Assembly: GCA_902476265.1 (NCBI GenBank)
Contig: CABSCP010000001.1
Coordinates: 124,001-188,000, forward strand
DNA from: an uncultured Lachnospiraceae bacterium
Lineage (GTDB): Bacteria; Bacillota; Clostridia; Lachnospirales; Lachnospiraceae
Length of the DNA: 64,000 bases
Direction of reading: 5' to 3'
Every line of letters begins with the position of its first letter. Position 1 is the stretch's first letter. The notes beneath the pieces were generated by a model. That model made no database searches, was not told the DNA's origin, and worked only from the letters and a program-made list of their open reading frames with translations. Positions 24,547-32,928 of the stretch are shown here, one piece after another. The position numbers were made by a program, and so were the translations under genes.

Positions 24547-26697
24547 ATGGGGGATACAAAGGAAAGGAAATATAAAATCGGCACATCTACGCCAATCTGG
24601 AGAGATGGCGCTGCTCAGTCCATTACATTTATCGTGACCGAGGATTGCAATCTCAGATGTAAATATTGTTATATCACACATAAGTCTTCCGATAAAAAAA
24701 TGAGTTTTGAGACTGCTAAAAAGTTTATTGACTACTTATTAAGCGGCGCAATTCCCAGCGGACCTGCAGTTATTCTCGATTTTATCGGTGGAGAACCTTT
24801 TTTGGAAATTGCATTGATAGACAGGATTTGCGATTATTTTAAACTTCGTTCGTATGAACAGAAACATCCATGGTATTGGAATTACCGTTTTAGCTTTTCT
24901 ACAAATGGAATAAATTTTGATTCTGAGGAGGTACAGCGTTTCTTTCAAAAAAACAGAGGAAAAATTTCTGTCGGAATCAGCATTGATGGAAACAGGGAAA
25001 AGCATGATCTGCAACGCGTATTTCCGGATGGTTCCGGTTCTTATGATAAAGTGGAAAAAAATATTCCGTTGTATTTGAAAGAATTTACTCCTGCCACAAA
25101 GGTCACATTTGCAAGTGAAGATTTGAAGTATTTGAAGGATAGTATTGTAAACCTGTGGAACATGGGAATAACACAGGTTGCGGCCAACGTGGTTTTTGAA
25201 AATGTTTGGAAAGAAGGGGATGATATTCTTTATGAGAATCAGCTCCGTGATCTGGCCGATTATATTTTGGATTATAAACTATATGATAAATATATTTGCA
25301 CTTTTTTTTCAGAGGACATAGGCGGTTACATCACCCAACAGCTTTTGGATAAACCATCATGTGGAGCAGGGAAAATGCTTGCGTTAGGGCCGGACGGGAA
25401 AATATATCCATGTCTGCGATATAAAGACTATTCTCTGAATAAAAAAGAGGAGTGGATACTTGGGAATGTAGACGAAGGGATAGATATGGAACGGTTAAGG
25501 CCGTTTATGGTAACCGCAAATAAATATCAGAGTGATGAAGAGTGTTTAAATTGTCCTGCAGGACAAGGATGCGGGCAGTGCCAGGGCTTTAATTATGATG
25601 AAGCGGATACTCCGACAAATTTTCAAAGAGCGAAGTATATTTGTAAAATGCACAAAGCGAGAGTAAGAGCAAATGACTATTATTTTACACAATTATATGA
25701 AAGATACGGTATAGAGAGAAGAAGGAAACCAAGGCGTAGACAGATGTATATTCTTCTTTCAGATAATTATGTCAGCTACTGTTGCTATAAAAATAATAAA
25801 AGAATCAGAATCAGAAAAGAGGATATGGATGAGGATATGCTTAGGGCAGCGCTAAAATTTTGTTACCGGAATTTTTTTGACGCAGTGCTGGTACATCCAA
25901 AAGACCGGGTCGTGAATATCAGCGTACCGGAGTTACATGAAATCTGCACGACACATATAGTAAGTGCACAGTTTTATGAAGCGGCAGTTCAACGGTATGC
26001 GGCAGTTTTACCGGTGTTTGAAAAAGCAGACCTGGAGATACCGATAAAAACAGAATTAAGGAATTGTATTTTAAATGTAGAAGAAAAAGAGGTTGAGAAA
26101 CTGGCGGATTATTCATTAAGGCTTCTTGACATGGCAAAAAGGGTAAATGTGAATATTTACAATCTCAGTTCGGCATTCCCGGAAGAAGAATATGTAAGAC
26201 AGCTGACGAGAATAGAAAAGAAATTAGTTAAGGAACGTGAAAGGGAATATAACCTTATTACGGATCGGGCGTATCTTAACAGGTTTGATAACTGTGGAGC
26301 AGGAGAAAGAAGTTACGTTATTTCACCCGCAGGAAAGATATATAATTGTGTCGGAATGTATGAAGATAGGATTGAGGAGGAGATTGGGGATTTGACAGCC
26401 GGAATAAACCGTCAGAGGAATTCCCGTTTGTATCGAATGAACCAACATCCGATCTGTTGTACCTGTGATGCCTATCAATGTAGAAATTGTATCTACAGAA
26501 ACAAAAAGGCGACAGGGGAAGTGAATGTATCTCCATCATTTCAATGCAAAAAGAGTCATATTGAACGGACAATAACCGCTAAGTATCAAAAAGATACCGG
26601 ATGGAACAAAGGCATAGAGGATAAGTCATATTTAGACCCTATTGCTAATATTCCAGGGATTAGTTCAAAGATGTATTCCTTCTATAAACAGTCATAA
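24547..26697 (+). CDS. Radical SAM/SPASM peptide maturase fused to CXXX-repeat peptide maturase
   Basis: 716-residue cytoplasmic enzyme. The radical SAM core has Cys34-x3-Cys38-x2-Cys41 (EDCNLRCKYC) and FIGGEPF at 79-85. The first SPASM region has Cys272, 289, 333, 336, 342, 345 and 366, for auxiliary iron-sulfur clusters. After a basic linker (RRRKPRRR, about 391-398), a second module begins at Met400 (MYILLSDNYVSYCCYKN). It ends in another SPASM-like Cys cluster (NCGAGERSYVISPAGKIYNC, CCTCDAYQCRNC). The N-terminal half fits the CXXX-repeat-target radical SAM maturases, and the C-terminal half fits the separate CXXX-repeat peptide maturase family, so this appears to be a natural fusion. It is expected to install thioether-type crosslinks on the precursor at 28761. 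Confidence 0.88.
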   Translation: MGDTKERKYKIGTSTPIWRDGAAQSITFIVTEDCNLRCKYCYITHKSSDKKMSFETAKKFIDYLLSGAIPSGPAVILDFIGGEPFLEIALIDRICDYFKLRSYEQKHPWYWNYRFSFSTNGINFDSEEVQRFFQKNRGKISVGISIDGNREKHDLQRVFPDGSGSYDKVEKNIPLYLKEFTPATKVTFASEDLKYLKDSIVNLWNMGITQVAANVVFENVWKEGDDILYENQLRDLADYILDYKLYDKYICTFFSEDIGGYITQQLLDKPSCGAGKMLALGPDGKIYPCLRYKDYSLNKKEEWILGNVDEGIDMERLRPFMVTANKYQSDEECLNCPAGQGCGQCQGFNYDEADTPTNFQRAKYICKMHKARVRANDYYFTQLYERYGIERRRKPRRRQMYILLSDNYVSYCCYKNNKRIRIRKEDMDEDMLRAALKFCYRNFFDAVLVHPKDRVVNISVPELHEICTTHIVSAQFYEAAVQRYAAVLPVFEKADLEIPIKTELRNCILNVEEKEVEKLADYSLRLLDMAKRVNVNIYNLSSAFPEEEYVRQLTRIEKKLVKEREREYNLITDRAYLNRFDNCGAGERSYVISPAGKIYNCVGMYEDRIEEEIGDLTAGINRQRNSRLYRMNQHPICCTCDAYQCRNCIYRNKKATGEVNVSPSFQCKKSHIERTITAKYQKDTGWNKGIEDKSYLDPIANIPGISSKMYSFYKQS

Positions 26698-26715
26698 ATG
26701 AGCATGGAGAAACCG

Positions 26716-26982
26716 ATGAGTAAAATGATTGGAATGATTGAGCCGGCAGAAAAAGCAGAATTAAATGATATATATGAAAAAAGACAGGCCTTGCAGAATC
26801 TATTATTAATAATAGAGAAAAGTGATACCCCCTCCCTGTTTGAGCAGGTTGAAAATGAAATCAGGGAACTTGCAGGTGTATATGATCAATGGTGGGATAA
26901 AATTGACAGGAAATATGGATGGGAAAAGGGCCAGGTGATAATTAATTTTGCAACCGGGGAAGTATCGATGGCGGAACAATAA
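26716..26982 (+). CDS. CXXX repeat peptide modification system protein
   Basis: 88-residue soluble protein, mostly helical and charged, ending in a small beta element (GQVIINFATGEVSMAEQ). It resembles the small modification-system proteins found beside CXXX-repeat radical SAM maturases; the role may be precursor recognition (inference). GGAGA (26706-26710) five bases before ATG 26716 supports this start. An ATG at 26698 directly abutting the maturase stop is also in frame. Its 3' end overlaps the ABC exporter gene by 35 bases, supporting one operon. Confidence 0.75.
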   Translation: MSKMIGMIEPAEKAELNDIYEKRQALQNLLLIIEKSDTPSLFEQVENEIRELAGVYDQWWDKIDRKYGWEKGQVIINFATGEVSMAEQ

Positions 26983-28714
26983 ATATTTGGCAGTCTTTTT
27001 TGAGGGTATCAGAATAAATATGGCAGTACTGCTTTGCCTTATTCTGGTAGGGGTTGCGGTAAATAGTGCATTGCCATATTTATACGGCAGGCTGATAGAT
27101 GATATTGCAACAATATCAAGGGAGCATTTTGAAACCATTCTTTTTGTATATTTCAGTATGGTATTAGGGGCAATGTTACTGGGGCAGATGGAAGACTATT
27201 ATGGGGAATGGATTACTTTTCAAGCAGCCAAGAGAATTAAAGTACATTTATTTCAGAAAATGCTTTCTTTGAGGTGCTCGGTCCTGGATCATGTGGAATG
27301 CGGAAAACTGTTATCACGTTTAAATGGTGATGCTGAAAACATAACAGGATATTATGTTAATTTGATTTCATCAATGATGACAATAGGAATAAATACGGTA
27401 TTAGCAATATGGTTTATTTTTCATATATCCGCTCAGCGGGCTGCCATAGCCTTAATTTTTATTCCTGCTTCCGTATTGTCAAACTATGAATTTAAAAGGA
27501 AATACAGAGAAATACAAACAGAACAGAAAACTTTTATGGACAGCTACTATGCTTTCCTGGTAAATGTTTTCGGAAATATTATTGCTATAAGGTCATATGG
27601 AAGGGAAGAAGGGTGTGGAGCAGCTTTTGAGAATATTTTGGGAAGGCAATGGAAGCTGGTAAAGAGAAATAAAATGTTGATGTCATTAGCTGCGGTACTC
27701 ACAAATTGTATTACAAACACATCTTCATTTCTTTTACTATATTTTTCTGCTGTATTGATTTGGAATAATCAGTTTACAATTGGCAGTATGATTTCGTTCA
27801 TGACATATATATCGATGCTGTCCCGTGAAGTAAACCGGATACTGAATTTAAATATGGAAGCACAGAAGGTTTATGTGAGTATGGAACGTATTCTGGAATT
27901 TGAAAATGCGGAGGATGAGAGAAGAATAGAAATACACCGAGAAATGTGTAAGAAGAGAGAGTCAGGCGGTCTGGCAGTTAAGAATGTATCTTTTGCATAT
28001 GAATCCGGAAAAGCAGTTGTTTTGAAAAATGTGTCATTTGAGATTATGGAGAATGGATTATATTCTCTGGTGGGAAGGAACGGAACGGGAAAAAGCAGTC
28101 TGTTAAAACTTCTGGTAAGAAATTATGATTATGACGATGGGAAAATTTACATTAAAGGAAAAGAAATAAAAGAAATTTCAATAAAAGAATTGAGAAAAAA
28201 AGTAAAATATATTCCAAGGGAAACCTATATACCGGATGTTTCTTTTTTAGAAAATATCGCATTCTTCTATGATGATATCAGTGATAAACAAATTATAAAT
28301 GCTTATAAAAAAGCAGGGCTTGCAGAGTTTATCGAAGAACTGCCAGAACGCTATGAAACAAAAGTTGGTGAAAACGGCTGTAAACTGTCAGGTGGACAGA
28401 AGCAGAAACTAAATATCGCAAGAGCGATAGTAAGTGAAGCGGATATATTGCTCTTTGATGAATCTACATCAGATTTGGATGGGACGGCAGAACAGGAAAT
28501 TCTGCGCGTTTTAACTGAAATTGCCAATGATAAAATAGTAATACATGCAACACACAGGGAAGCATCTGTAAAGGCTGCCAAACAGGTTCTTTTTATGGAA
28601 AACGGAAGGATACAGATAAGAGGAAGGCATGAAGAACTATTACGAATATCGAGAGGATACAGAGAATTATTTGGGGAGATGAGGGATAAGAAACGTGGTC
28701 CCTTGCCGAAGTAA
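26948..28714 (+). CDS. ABC exporter, fused membrane and ATPase domains, no C39 peptidase
   Basis: 588 residues. A six-helix exporter membrane domain (about 10-310) is followed by an ATPase with Walker A GRNGTGKSS (about 377-385), signature LSGGQKQKLNIA, Walker B ILLFDESTSDLD and switch His in ATHRE. It most likely exports the modified peptide(s) of the island. It lacks the N-terminal C39 protease that LanT transporters use to cut Gly-Gly leaders. The start is probably TTG 26948 inside the upstream gene, since the first helix begins only 12 residues later; the first in-frame ATG (27020) would remove part of that helix. The CXXX precursor gene follows 46 bases later. Confidence 0.88.
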   Translation: MQPGKYRWRNNKYLAVFFEGIRINMAVLLCLILVGVAVNSALPYLYGRLIDDIATISREHFETILFVYFSMVLGAMLLGQMEDYYGEWITFQAAKRIKVHLFQKMLSLRCSVLDHVECGKLLSRLNGDAENITGYYVNLISSMMTIGINTVLAIWFIFHISAQRAAIALIFIPASVLSNYEFKRKYREIQTEQKTFMDSYYAFLVNVFGNIIAIRSYGREEGCGAAFENILGRQWKLVKRNKMLMSLAAVLTNCITNTSSFLLLYFSAVLIWNNQFTIGSMISFMTYISMLSREVNRILNLNMEAQKVYVSMERILEFENAEDERRIEIHREMCKKRESGGLAVKNVSFAYESGKAVVLKNVSFEIMENGLYSLVGRNGTGKSSLLKLLVRNYDYDDGKIYIKGKEIKEISIKELRKKVKYIPRETYIPDVSFLENIAFFYDDISDKQIINAYKKAGLAEFIEELPERYETKVGENGCKLSGGQKQKLNIARAIVSEADILLFDESTSDLDGTAEQEILRVLTEIANDKIVIHATHREASVKAAKQVLFMENGRIQIRGRHEELLRISRGYRELFGEMRDKKRGPLPK

Positions 28715-28760
28715 ATTTCGGCTTGTCATGATATAAGAACAGGAGAGAGGAGGTGGAGTG

Positions 28761-28910
28761 ATGTATCAAAGCAAAATTAACGAAGGGATACCGGAAGGCG
28801 AATTGCTCAGGTATGAAACAAACTGTGCAGAAAATGCATGTAAAGAATTGTGCACAGCTCATTGCAGAGAAACCTGCGAACAAACGTGCTGCGCAAATGA
28901 ATATTGGTAA
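28761..28910 (+). CDS. CXXX-repeat RiPP precursor peptide
   Basis: 49-codon gene with an excellent ribosome site (AGGAGGTGG, five bases before ATG 28761). An acidic, Cys-free leader (residues 1-21, including KINEGIPEGELLRYETN) precedes a core with seven Cys at 22, 27, 31, 35, 39, 43 and 44. After the first gap of four, every spacing is exactly C-x3-C, giving CKELCTAHCRETCEQTCC, then ANEYW. This periodicity is the hallmark of the CXXX-repeat peptides targeted by the radical SAM maturase encoded upstream. The transcript ends at a strong terminator 40 bases downstream. Its mature structure and activity are unknown. Confidence 0.88.
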   Translation: MYQSKINEGIPEGELLRYETNCAENACKELCTAHCRETCEQTCCANEYW

Positions 28911-28949
28911 AAACGGTATGGAAATATGATGACAGAAATTCTTGAAATC

Positions 28950-28980
28950 AAAAAGGTGTGTGATAGAAACACACCTTTTT
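28950..28980 (+). terminator. Strong terminator ending the RiPP island
   Basis: AAAAAGGTGTGT (28950-28961) is perfectly complementary to ACACACCTTTTT (28969-28980) with a 7-base loop. The flanking A and T runs make it bidirectional-capable. Confidence 0.85.
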
Positions 28981-29022
28981 GGTGTTGTCTGAATGAGCAG
29001 GAAGCAAGGGGAATAATAAATA

Positions 29023-30159
29023 ATGAGAAAGAGAAAAATACGAATCTGGGTCGGACTGACAGTACTGACAGGGATTTTATCAGCCTGCGGAACGAAAGAT
29101 GCCTGGCAGGAGGTGACGGTTGAAGCAATACCTGAAGAACAGGCGGCAGCAGAATCTAAAACGCAGGAGGTGCTGCCGGAGACAGAAGGGGACGACTACG
29201 GCATATACAGCTATCTGACAGGGCTTCCGGTGGAAGAAAATCAGCAGGATCAGCGGCCGATCGCAGTCATGATGAATAATATCAAAGAGGGCTGTCCACA
29301 GACCGGAATAGAAAAGGCATCCGTGATATATGAAGCGCCTGTGGAGGGGCGGATTACACGATTGATGGGAATTTTTGAGAACTGGGAAGATATTGAAAAG
29401 ATCGGCTATATCCGTAGCAGCAGGGATTATTTTGTTTATTGTGCATTAGAGCACGACGCCATATACTGCCATTTTGGCCAAGCCACGCCATATGTTGGAG
29501 ATCTGCTTAATAGTGACAGAGTCGATAATATCAGTGCGGCTGTTGCAGGAATTGACCGTCCGGCACCACACGCTTTCCATCGGGTAAATGAGCGCCCGGC
29601 GCCTCATAATGTGGTGACAGACGGCAAAGACATTATGGAGGATGTGAAGAAATTTAATTACAGTCTTACATACCATGGAAGTTTTAAATCAAAATTCATT
29701 TTTAAGAAGAACGGAATACAGGAATTATATCAGGATGAACCGGACTGTTCCGTCATTTTTCCGGGTGGAGAAACGGGTGACAAAGCAAACGGATACAGCC
29801 ATATCCGGGCCAGGTTTGAGTACAGGGATGGAAAATATTATCGTTATGAATATGGCGGGCCCCAAATTGATGAAGAAACAGGAAATCAGCTCAGCTATGA
29901 AAACGTAGTATTACAATACTGTAATGGCGAAGTGCGGGATAAGAATGATTATCTTATTTTTGGATGCCATGGAGATACAGGATTTCCGGTCCAGGTGTTT
30001 ACACAGGGAAAAGTCATTAGCGGCACATGGACAAGGCACAGCGATAATGATCCGGCCATTTATGTGGATGAGGATGGAAAGCGGATTCAGCTGACACCGG
30101 GGAAAAGCTGGATCTGTCTGATATGGATGGATTATGCAGAGGATGTTGTGCTGAAATAA
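29023..30159 (+). CDS. DUF3048 domain lipoprotein (YerB-like)
   Basis: 378-residue predicted lipoprotein: N-terminal basic and hydrophobic stretch with lipobox LSAC (Cys22), an acidic linker (about 27-65), then the DUF3048 pair of domains beginning LTGLPVEENQQDQRPIAVMMNN and including IGYIRSSRDYF and APHAFHRVNERPAPHN. Proteins of this family sit on the outer face of the membrane; their function is unknown. AAGGGGA precedes ATG 29023. It lies just beyond the island terminator and is probably the right-hand chromosomal flank. Confidence 0.88.
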   Translation: MRKRKIRIWVGLTVLTGILSACGTKDAWQEVTVEAIPEEQAAAESKTQEVLPETEGDDYGIYSYLTGLPVEENQQDQRPIAVMMNNIKEGCPQTGIEKASVIYEAPVEGRITRLMGIFENWEDIEKIGYIRSSRDYFVYCALEHDAIYCHFGQATPYVGDLLNSDRVDNISAAVAGIDRPAPHAFHRVNERPAPHNVVTDGKDIMEDVKKFNYSLTYHGSFKSKFIFKKNGIQELYQDEPDCSVIFPGGETGDKANGYSHIRARFEYRDGKYYRYEYGGPQIDEETGNQLSYENVVLQYCNGEVRDKNDYLIFGCHGDTGFPVQVFTQGKVISGTWTRHSDNDPAIYVDEDGKRIQLTPGKSWICLIWMDYAEDVVLK

Positions 30160-30167
30160 AGAAAAAT

Positions 30168-30196
30168 TTGACTTGTCTTTTTCCTTCCCGTATACT
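30168..30196 (+). promoter_or_regulatory. Promoter of acylphosphatase gene
   Basis: TTGACT (30168-30173), 17-base spacer, TATACT (30191-30196). The start codon follows about 44 bases later. Confidence 0.75.
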
Positions 30197-30239
30197 GTAA
30201 GAAACAGGTGTTTTCGATTCACTAAAAGGAGGCTGGCAT

Positions 30240-30608
30240 ATGGCGGCAGGATTCTGGAAACGCCTTCTGGCAAGCACCCTGAAAGATACGGATGCGGATG
30301 AACTGGAAGAAGAGGAAGCGGAACGGTTAAAGCAGGACGGACATGTGCGCAGGCATTATTATTTTACGGGCCGTGTACAGGAAGTGGGATTCCGCTATAC
30401 CGCATTTTATATCGCGGAGGATCTGGGCCTGACGGGATGGGTGGCGAACTTATCGGACGGCAGGGTGGAACTGGAGATCCAGGGAAAAGCGGAAGGGATC
30501 GAACTGTTTTTGGAGAAGCTAAACGGTAGCGGCCGGATCAGGATCACGGGCCGGGAAGAAACGGAAATTCCGCTCTGCCGGGAAGAAGGCTTCCGGGTGA
30601 AAGGATAG
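30240..30608 (+). CDS. acyP: Acylphosphatase with N-terminal extension
   Basis: 122-residue cytoplasmic enzyme hydrolysing acyl phosphates such as acetyl or carbamoyl phosphate. The acylphosphatase domain occupies about 38-122. It has the phosphate-binding loop with catalytic Arg (GRVQEVGFRY) and the catalytic Asn (WVANLSDGRVELEIQG). The first 37 residues are an acidic extension not found in the typical 90-residue enzyme. AAAGGAGG seven bases upstream of ATG 30240 supports that full length. It has its own promoter. Confidence 0.9.
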   Translation: MAAGFWKRLLASTLKDTDADELEEEEAERLKQDGHVRRHYYFTGRVQEVGFRYTAFYIAEDLGLTGWVANLSDGRVELEIQGKAEGIELFLEKLNGSGRIRITGREETEIPLCREEGFRVKG

Positions 30609-30634
30609 CAGATACGGGATAGGGAGGAAGAAAA

Positions 30635-30676
30635 TGAAGCTGGTGGTTGTTTTTGCCCCATGCAAAGTCCGGTAGG
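30635..30676 (+). CDS. Putative 13-codon leader peptide ahead of ceramidase-like gene
   Basis: ATG 30635 follows GGGAGG (30623-30628) with ideal 6-base spacing and encodes MKLVVVFAPCKVR before TAG at 30674. The last third of the frame forms one arm of a strong hairpin and its stop sits in the loop, the arrangement expected of a translation-dependent attenuator. It is too short to judge by coding statistics. Confidence 0.35.
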
Positions 30677-30715
30677 CCGGAGCTTGTATGGGGCGTGGCC
30701 TGTTTGACTTTGCAG
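30656..30715 (+). promoter_or_regulatory. Alternative hairpins (switch-like leader)
   Basis: Hairpin 1: 30656-30673 (GCCCCATGCAAAGTCCGG) with 30678-30695, nearly perfect with a 4-base loop. Alternative: TGCAAAGTC (30662-30670), inside the first arm, is also exactly complementary to GACTTTGCA (30707-30715). The two pairings exclude each other. Confidence 0.45.
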
Positions 30716-30764
30716 AAAAAAGAGATCTTTAAATCACTGAAAATGCAAAGGAGAATAGGATAAT

Positions 30765-32099
30765 ATGAAAAATTTTGATAGAAATGACGGAAAACAAATT
30801 TGCGGCACTCTGGCATTCCTTGGATTTGCGCAGACAGATATTACACCGGAGCATCCGGTGCAGACGATCGGATTTAACCGCGCCGACAATTTGTCCAGAG
30901 GGGTCAGGGATCCGCTCAGGGCGCAGATTTCGGTCTGGAGCCTGGGGGAGCAGACATGCTGTCTGGCAGCGGTGGACCACATCGGTTTTTCCAGAGAACA
31001 TGCCGATCGTCTGCGGGACCTGGTGGGAAAAACACTGTCGACAGACAGGGAGCATGTGATGCTGTGTTTTTCCCATACGCATTCCGCGCCCAACGAAAGC
31101 GCGGAACCGGAGTATTTTGAGCAGGTCTGCCAAAAGATGACGGCCGTGGCAGCGCAGGCGATGCAGGACAGAAAGCCGGTTCTGGCAGGCTGGGGAAACG
31201 CCTTTGGGGACATCGGCCTGAATCGGAGGAAAGATTCCAAAGAGTTGGATCGAAGGATCGGGATTTTGAAAGCGGTAGATCCGGAAACGGGGAAACCCCG
31301 GCTGATGCTTCTTCGGCTGACGGCCCATGCCAATGTGTTCAAGCGGGACAACTACCTGATTTCAGCGGATTATTTCGGAGCGGTGAGAAAACGGATGGAG
31401 GAAGCTTACGGCTGTTCCGTAATGCTGATTCAGGGAGCTTCGGGCAATGTGGCACCCAAATATTTTGACTCGGTTGAAACCCCGCCGGATGCCTGTGATG
31501 AACGGTTTGTGCGGACGAAAGCGGCGCCGGAATGTATGGCGGAAGAGGTGGAGAAGCAGGTGGCTGCTGTCTGGGACGACATTGCGGCAGAGCCGGTGGT
31601 CAGGCTTTCCGTATATGGGAAAACGCTGCCGCTCTATGCGGATGTGCCGGACCGGGAAGCGGCGGAGCGTGTGGTCAAAGAAGCGTGGGAACAATGCGGG
31701 ATAGACGGCGTAGCGTCGGGCTGGATGGCGGAGGTTGGCCGGCTCAGGGAAACCGGGCAGAAAGAGCAGTGCGACAGGACGTTTCTCCAGTATTTTGTTC
31801 TGAATGAAGGCTGTTTTTGCGGTGTGGCAAACGAAATCATGTGCGAGTTTGCGCTTCGGGCGGCGGCCGGGTGCAAAAACGAATTCTTTTATTTTAACGG
31901 TTATACCAACGGCTGCACCGGATATTTTCCCACGGAGGAAGAGTTTGACCAGGGCGGCTATGAGGTATACTGGGGAATGCTGGTTTATTATGTCTTTTAC
32001 GGCAGGGTATATCCGCTGCGCAGGGAATCTGCCGGACAACTCATTTCGGCGGCTGTAAAATATGCGCCAAAAGCGTTTGGACCGGGCTTAAACAGATAA
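30765..32099 (+). CDS. Neutral/alkaline ceramidase-like N-terminal domain protein
   Basis: 444-residue protein resembling the N-terminal catalytic domain of neutral ceramidases. Features are AQTDITPEHPVQTIGF at the N-terminus, the metal-binding CFSHTHSAPNES near 104-115, TAHANV near 187 and QGASGNVAPKYF near 225. Several bacterial members have no demonstrated ceramidase activity and sit in sugar or surface-glycan loci. There is no signal peptide, unlike secreted ceramidases, so the substrate is probably intracellular. AAAGGAG precedes ATG 30765. It follows a structured leader region, and a terminator comes after it. Confidence 0.8.
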   Translation: MKNFDRNDGKQICGTLAFLGFAQTDITPEHPVQTIGFNRADNLSRGVRDPLRAQISVWSLGEQTCCLAAVDHIGFSREHADRLRDLVGKTLSTDREHVMLCFSHTHSAPNESAEPEYFEQVCQKMTAVAAQAMQDRKPVLAGWGNAFGDIGLNRRKDSKELDRRIGILKAVDPETGKPRLMLLRLTAHANVFKRDNYLISADYFGAVRKRMEEAYGCSVMLIQGASGNVAPKYFDSVETPPDACDERFVRTKAAPECMAEEVEKQVAAVWDDIAAEPVVRLSVYGKTLPLYADVPDREAAERVVKEAWEQCGIDGVASGWMAEVGRLRETGQKEQCDRTFLQYFVLNEGCFCGVANEIMCEFALRAAAGCKNEFFYFNGYTNGCTGYFPTEEEFDQGGYEVYWGMLVYYVFYGRVYPLRRESAGQLISAAVKYAPKAFGPGLNR

Positions 32100-32128
32100 A
32101 GAATTTATTAAAAATGCAGGGAATCCCT

Positions 32129-32183
32129 TGCCTGAAACCGGGCGGTAGCTTACACTTATGAAAGTGGGCTGCCGCCCCTTTTT
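32129..32183 (+). terminator. Terminator after ceramidase-like gene
   Basis: GGGCGGTAGC and GGCTGCCGCCC form a GC-rich hairpin around an inner CACTT/AAGTG pair, followed by six T near 32178-32183. Confidence 0.7.
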
Positions 32184-32223
32184 TGGCGGTCTGCGGAATA
32201 CTTGAGATAAAAAGGAGCCCGTG

Positions 32224-32928
32224 ATGGCAGAAAATACCGAAAACGGAAGCAGAGAGAAGGAATATCCGGAAGAGATTTTTTTTGAAGATGAAAGATATAA
32301 AAGGCTGATGATGCAGTATCGGTGCGCGATGTTGGAACTGGAAACCAAATTCCGGGTGCTGGATACGGAATTTTCCCTCCAGCATAACCGCAACCCGATC
32401 GAGAGCATTAAGACGAGGCTGAAGACGCCTCACAGCATCGTGGAGAAGGTACAGCGCAAGGGCTGGGAGCTTTCGCCCGAAACCATAGAAGCGAATATGG
32501 CGGATGTGGCCGGCGTCCGGGTGATTTGCTCTTTTCCGGAGGACATTTATATTCTGGCAAAGCAGCTGATGCAGCAGGATGATGTGGTGGTGATCGAAAT
32601 CAAGGATTACATCGCCCATCCCAAGCAAAACGGATATCGGAGCCTGCACCTGATTCTGGACATCCCCATATTTTTGTCCGACCGGAAAAAGCACATGCGG
32701 GCGGAGGTACAGCTGCGGACTATCGCCATGGACTTCTGGGCGAGCCTGGAGCATAAGCTGAAATATAAGCAGGATGTGGAAAACGCGGATATGATCGCGA
32801 ATGAATTGAAAAAATGTGCGGATACCATCTGTCAGGTGGACAACCGGATGCAGGGGATCCGGAAGATGATCGAACGGAGACAGTGGAGCAGCATTTCTGA
32901 AGAAGAGGGGTTTGAAGAGAAGCGATGA
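32224..32928 (+). CDS. Small alarmone synthetase (RelQ/RelP-like GTP pyrophosphokinase)
   Basis: 234-residue cytoplasmic single-domain RelA/SpoT synthetase that makes (p)ppGpp from ATP and GDP/GTP. The domain spans about 35-190 with VAGVRVICSFPEDIY, HPKQNGYRSLHLIL and the catalytic EVQLRT. No hydrolase, TGS or ACT domain is present, so it is not a long RSH protein. AAGGAG six bases before ATG 32224 is preferred over the adjacent GTG. Its stop overlaps the dehydrogenase start (ATGA), an unexpected pairing of alarmone synthesis with an alcohol dehydrogenase. Confidence 0.9.
   Translation: MAENTENGSREKEYPEEIFFEDERYKRLMMQYRCAMLELETKFRVLDTEFSLQHNRNPIESIKTRLKTPHSIVEKVQRKGWELSPETIEANMADVAGVRVICSFPEDIYILAKQLMQQDDVVVIEIKDYIAHPKQNGYRSLHLILDIPIFLSDRKKHMRAEVQLRTIAMDFWASLEHKLKYKQDVENADMIANELKKCADTICQVDNRMQGIRKMIERRQWSSISEEEGFEEKR

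Noticed and set aside
28761..28910. Interpretation of the seven-Cys peptide as a SCIFF/thermocellin-type ranthipeptide
   Set aside because: SCIFF precursors have a different conserved Cys pattern and a different maturase; the strict C-x3-C spacing and neighbours fit the CXXX-repeat class instead.
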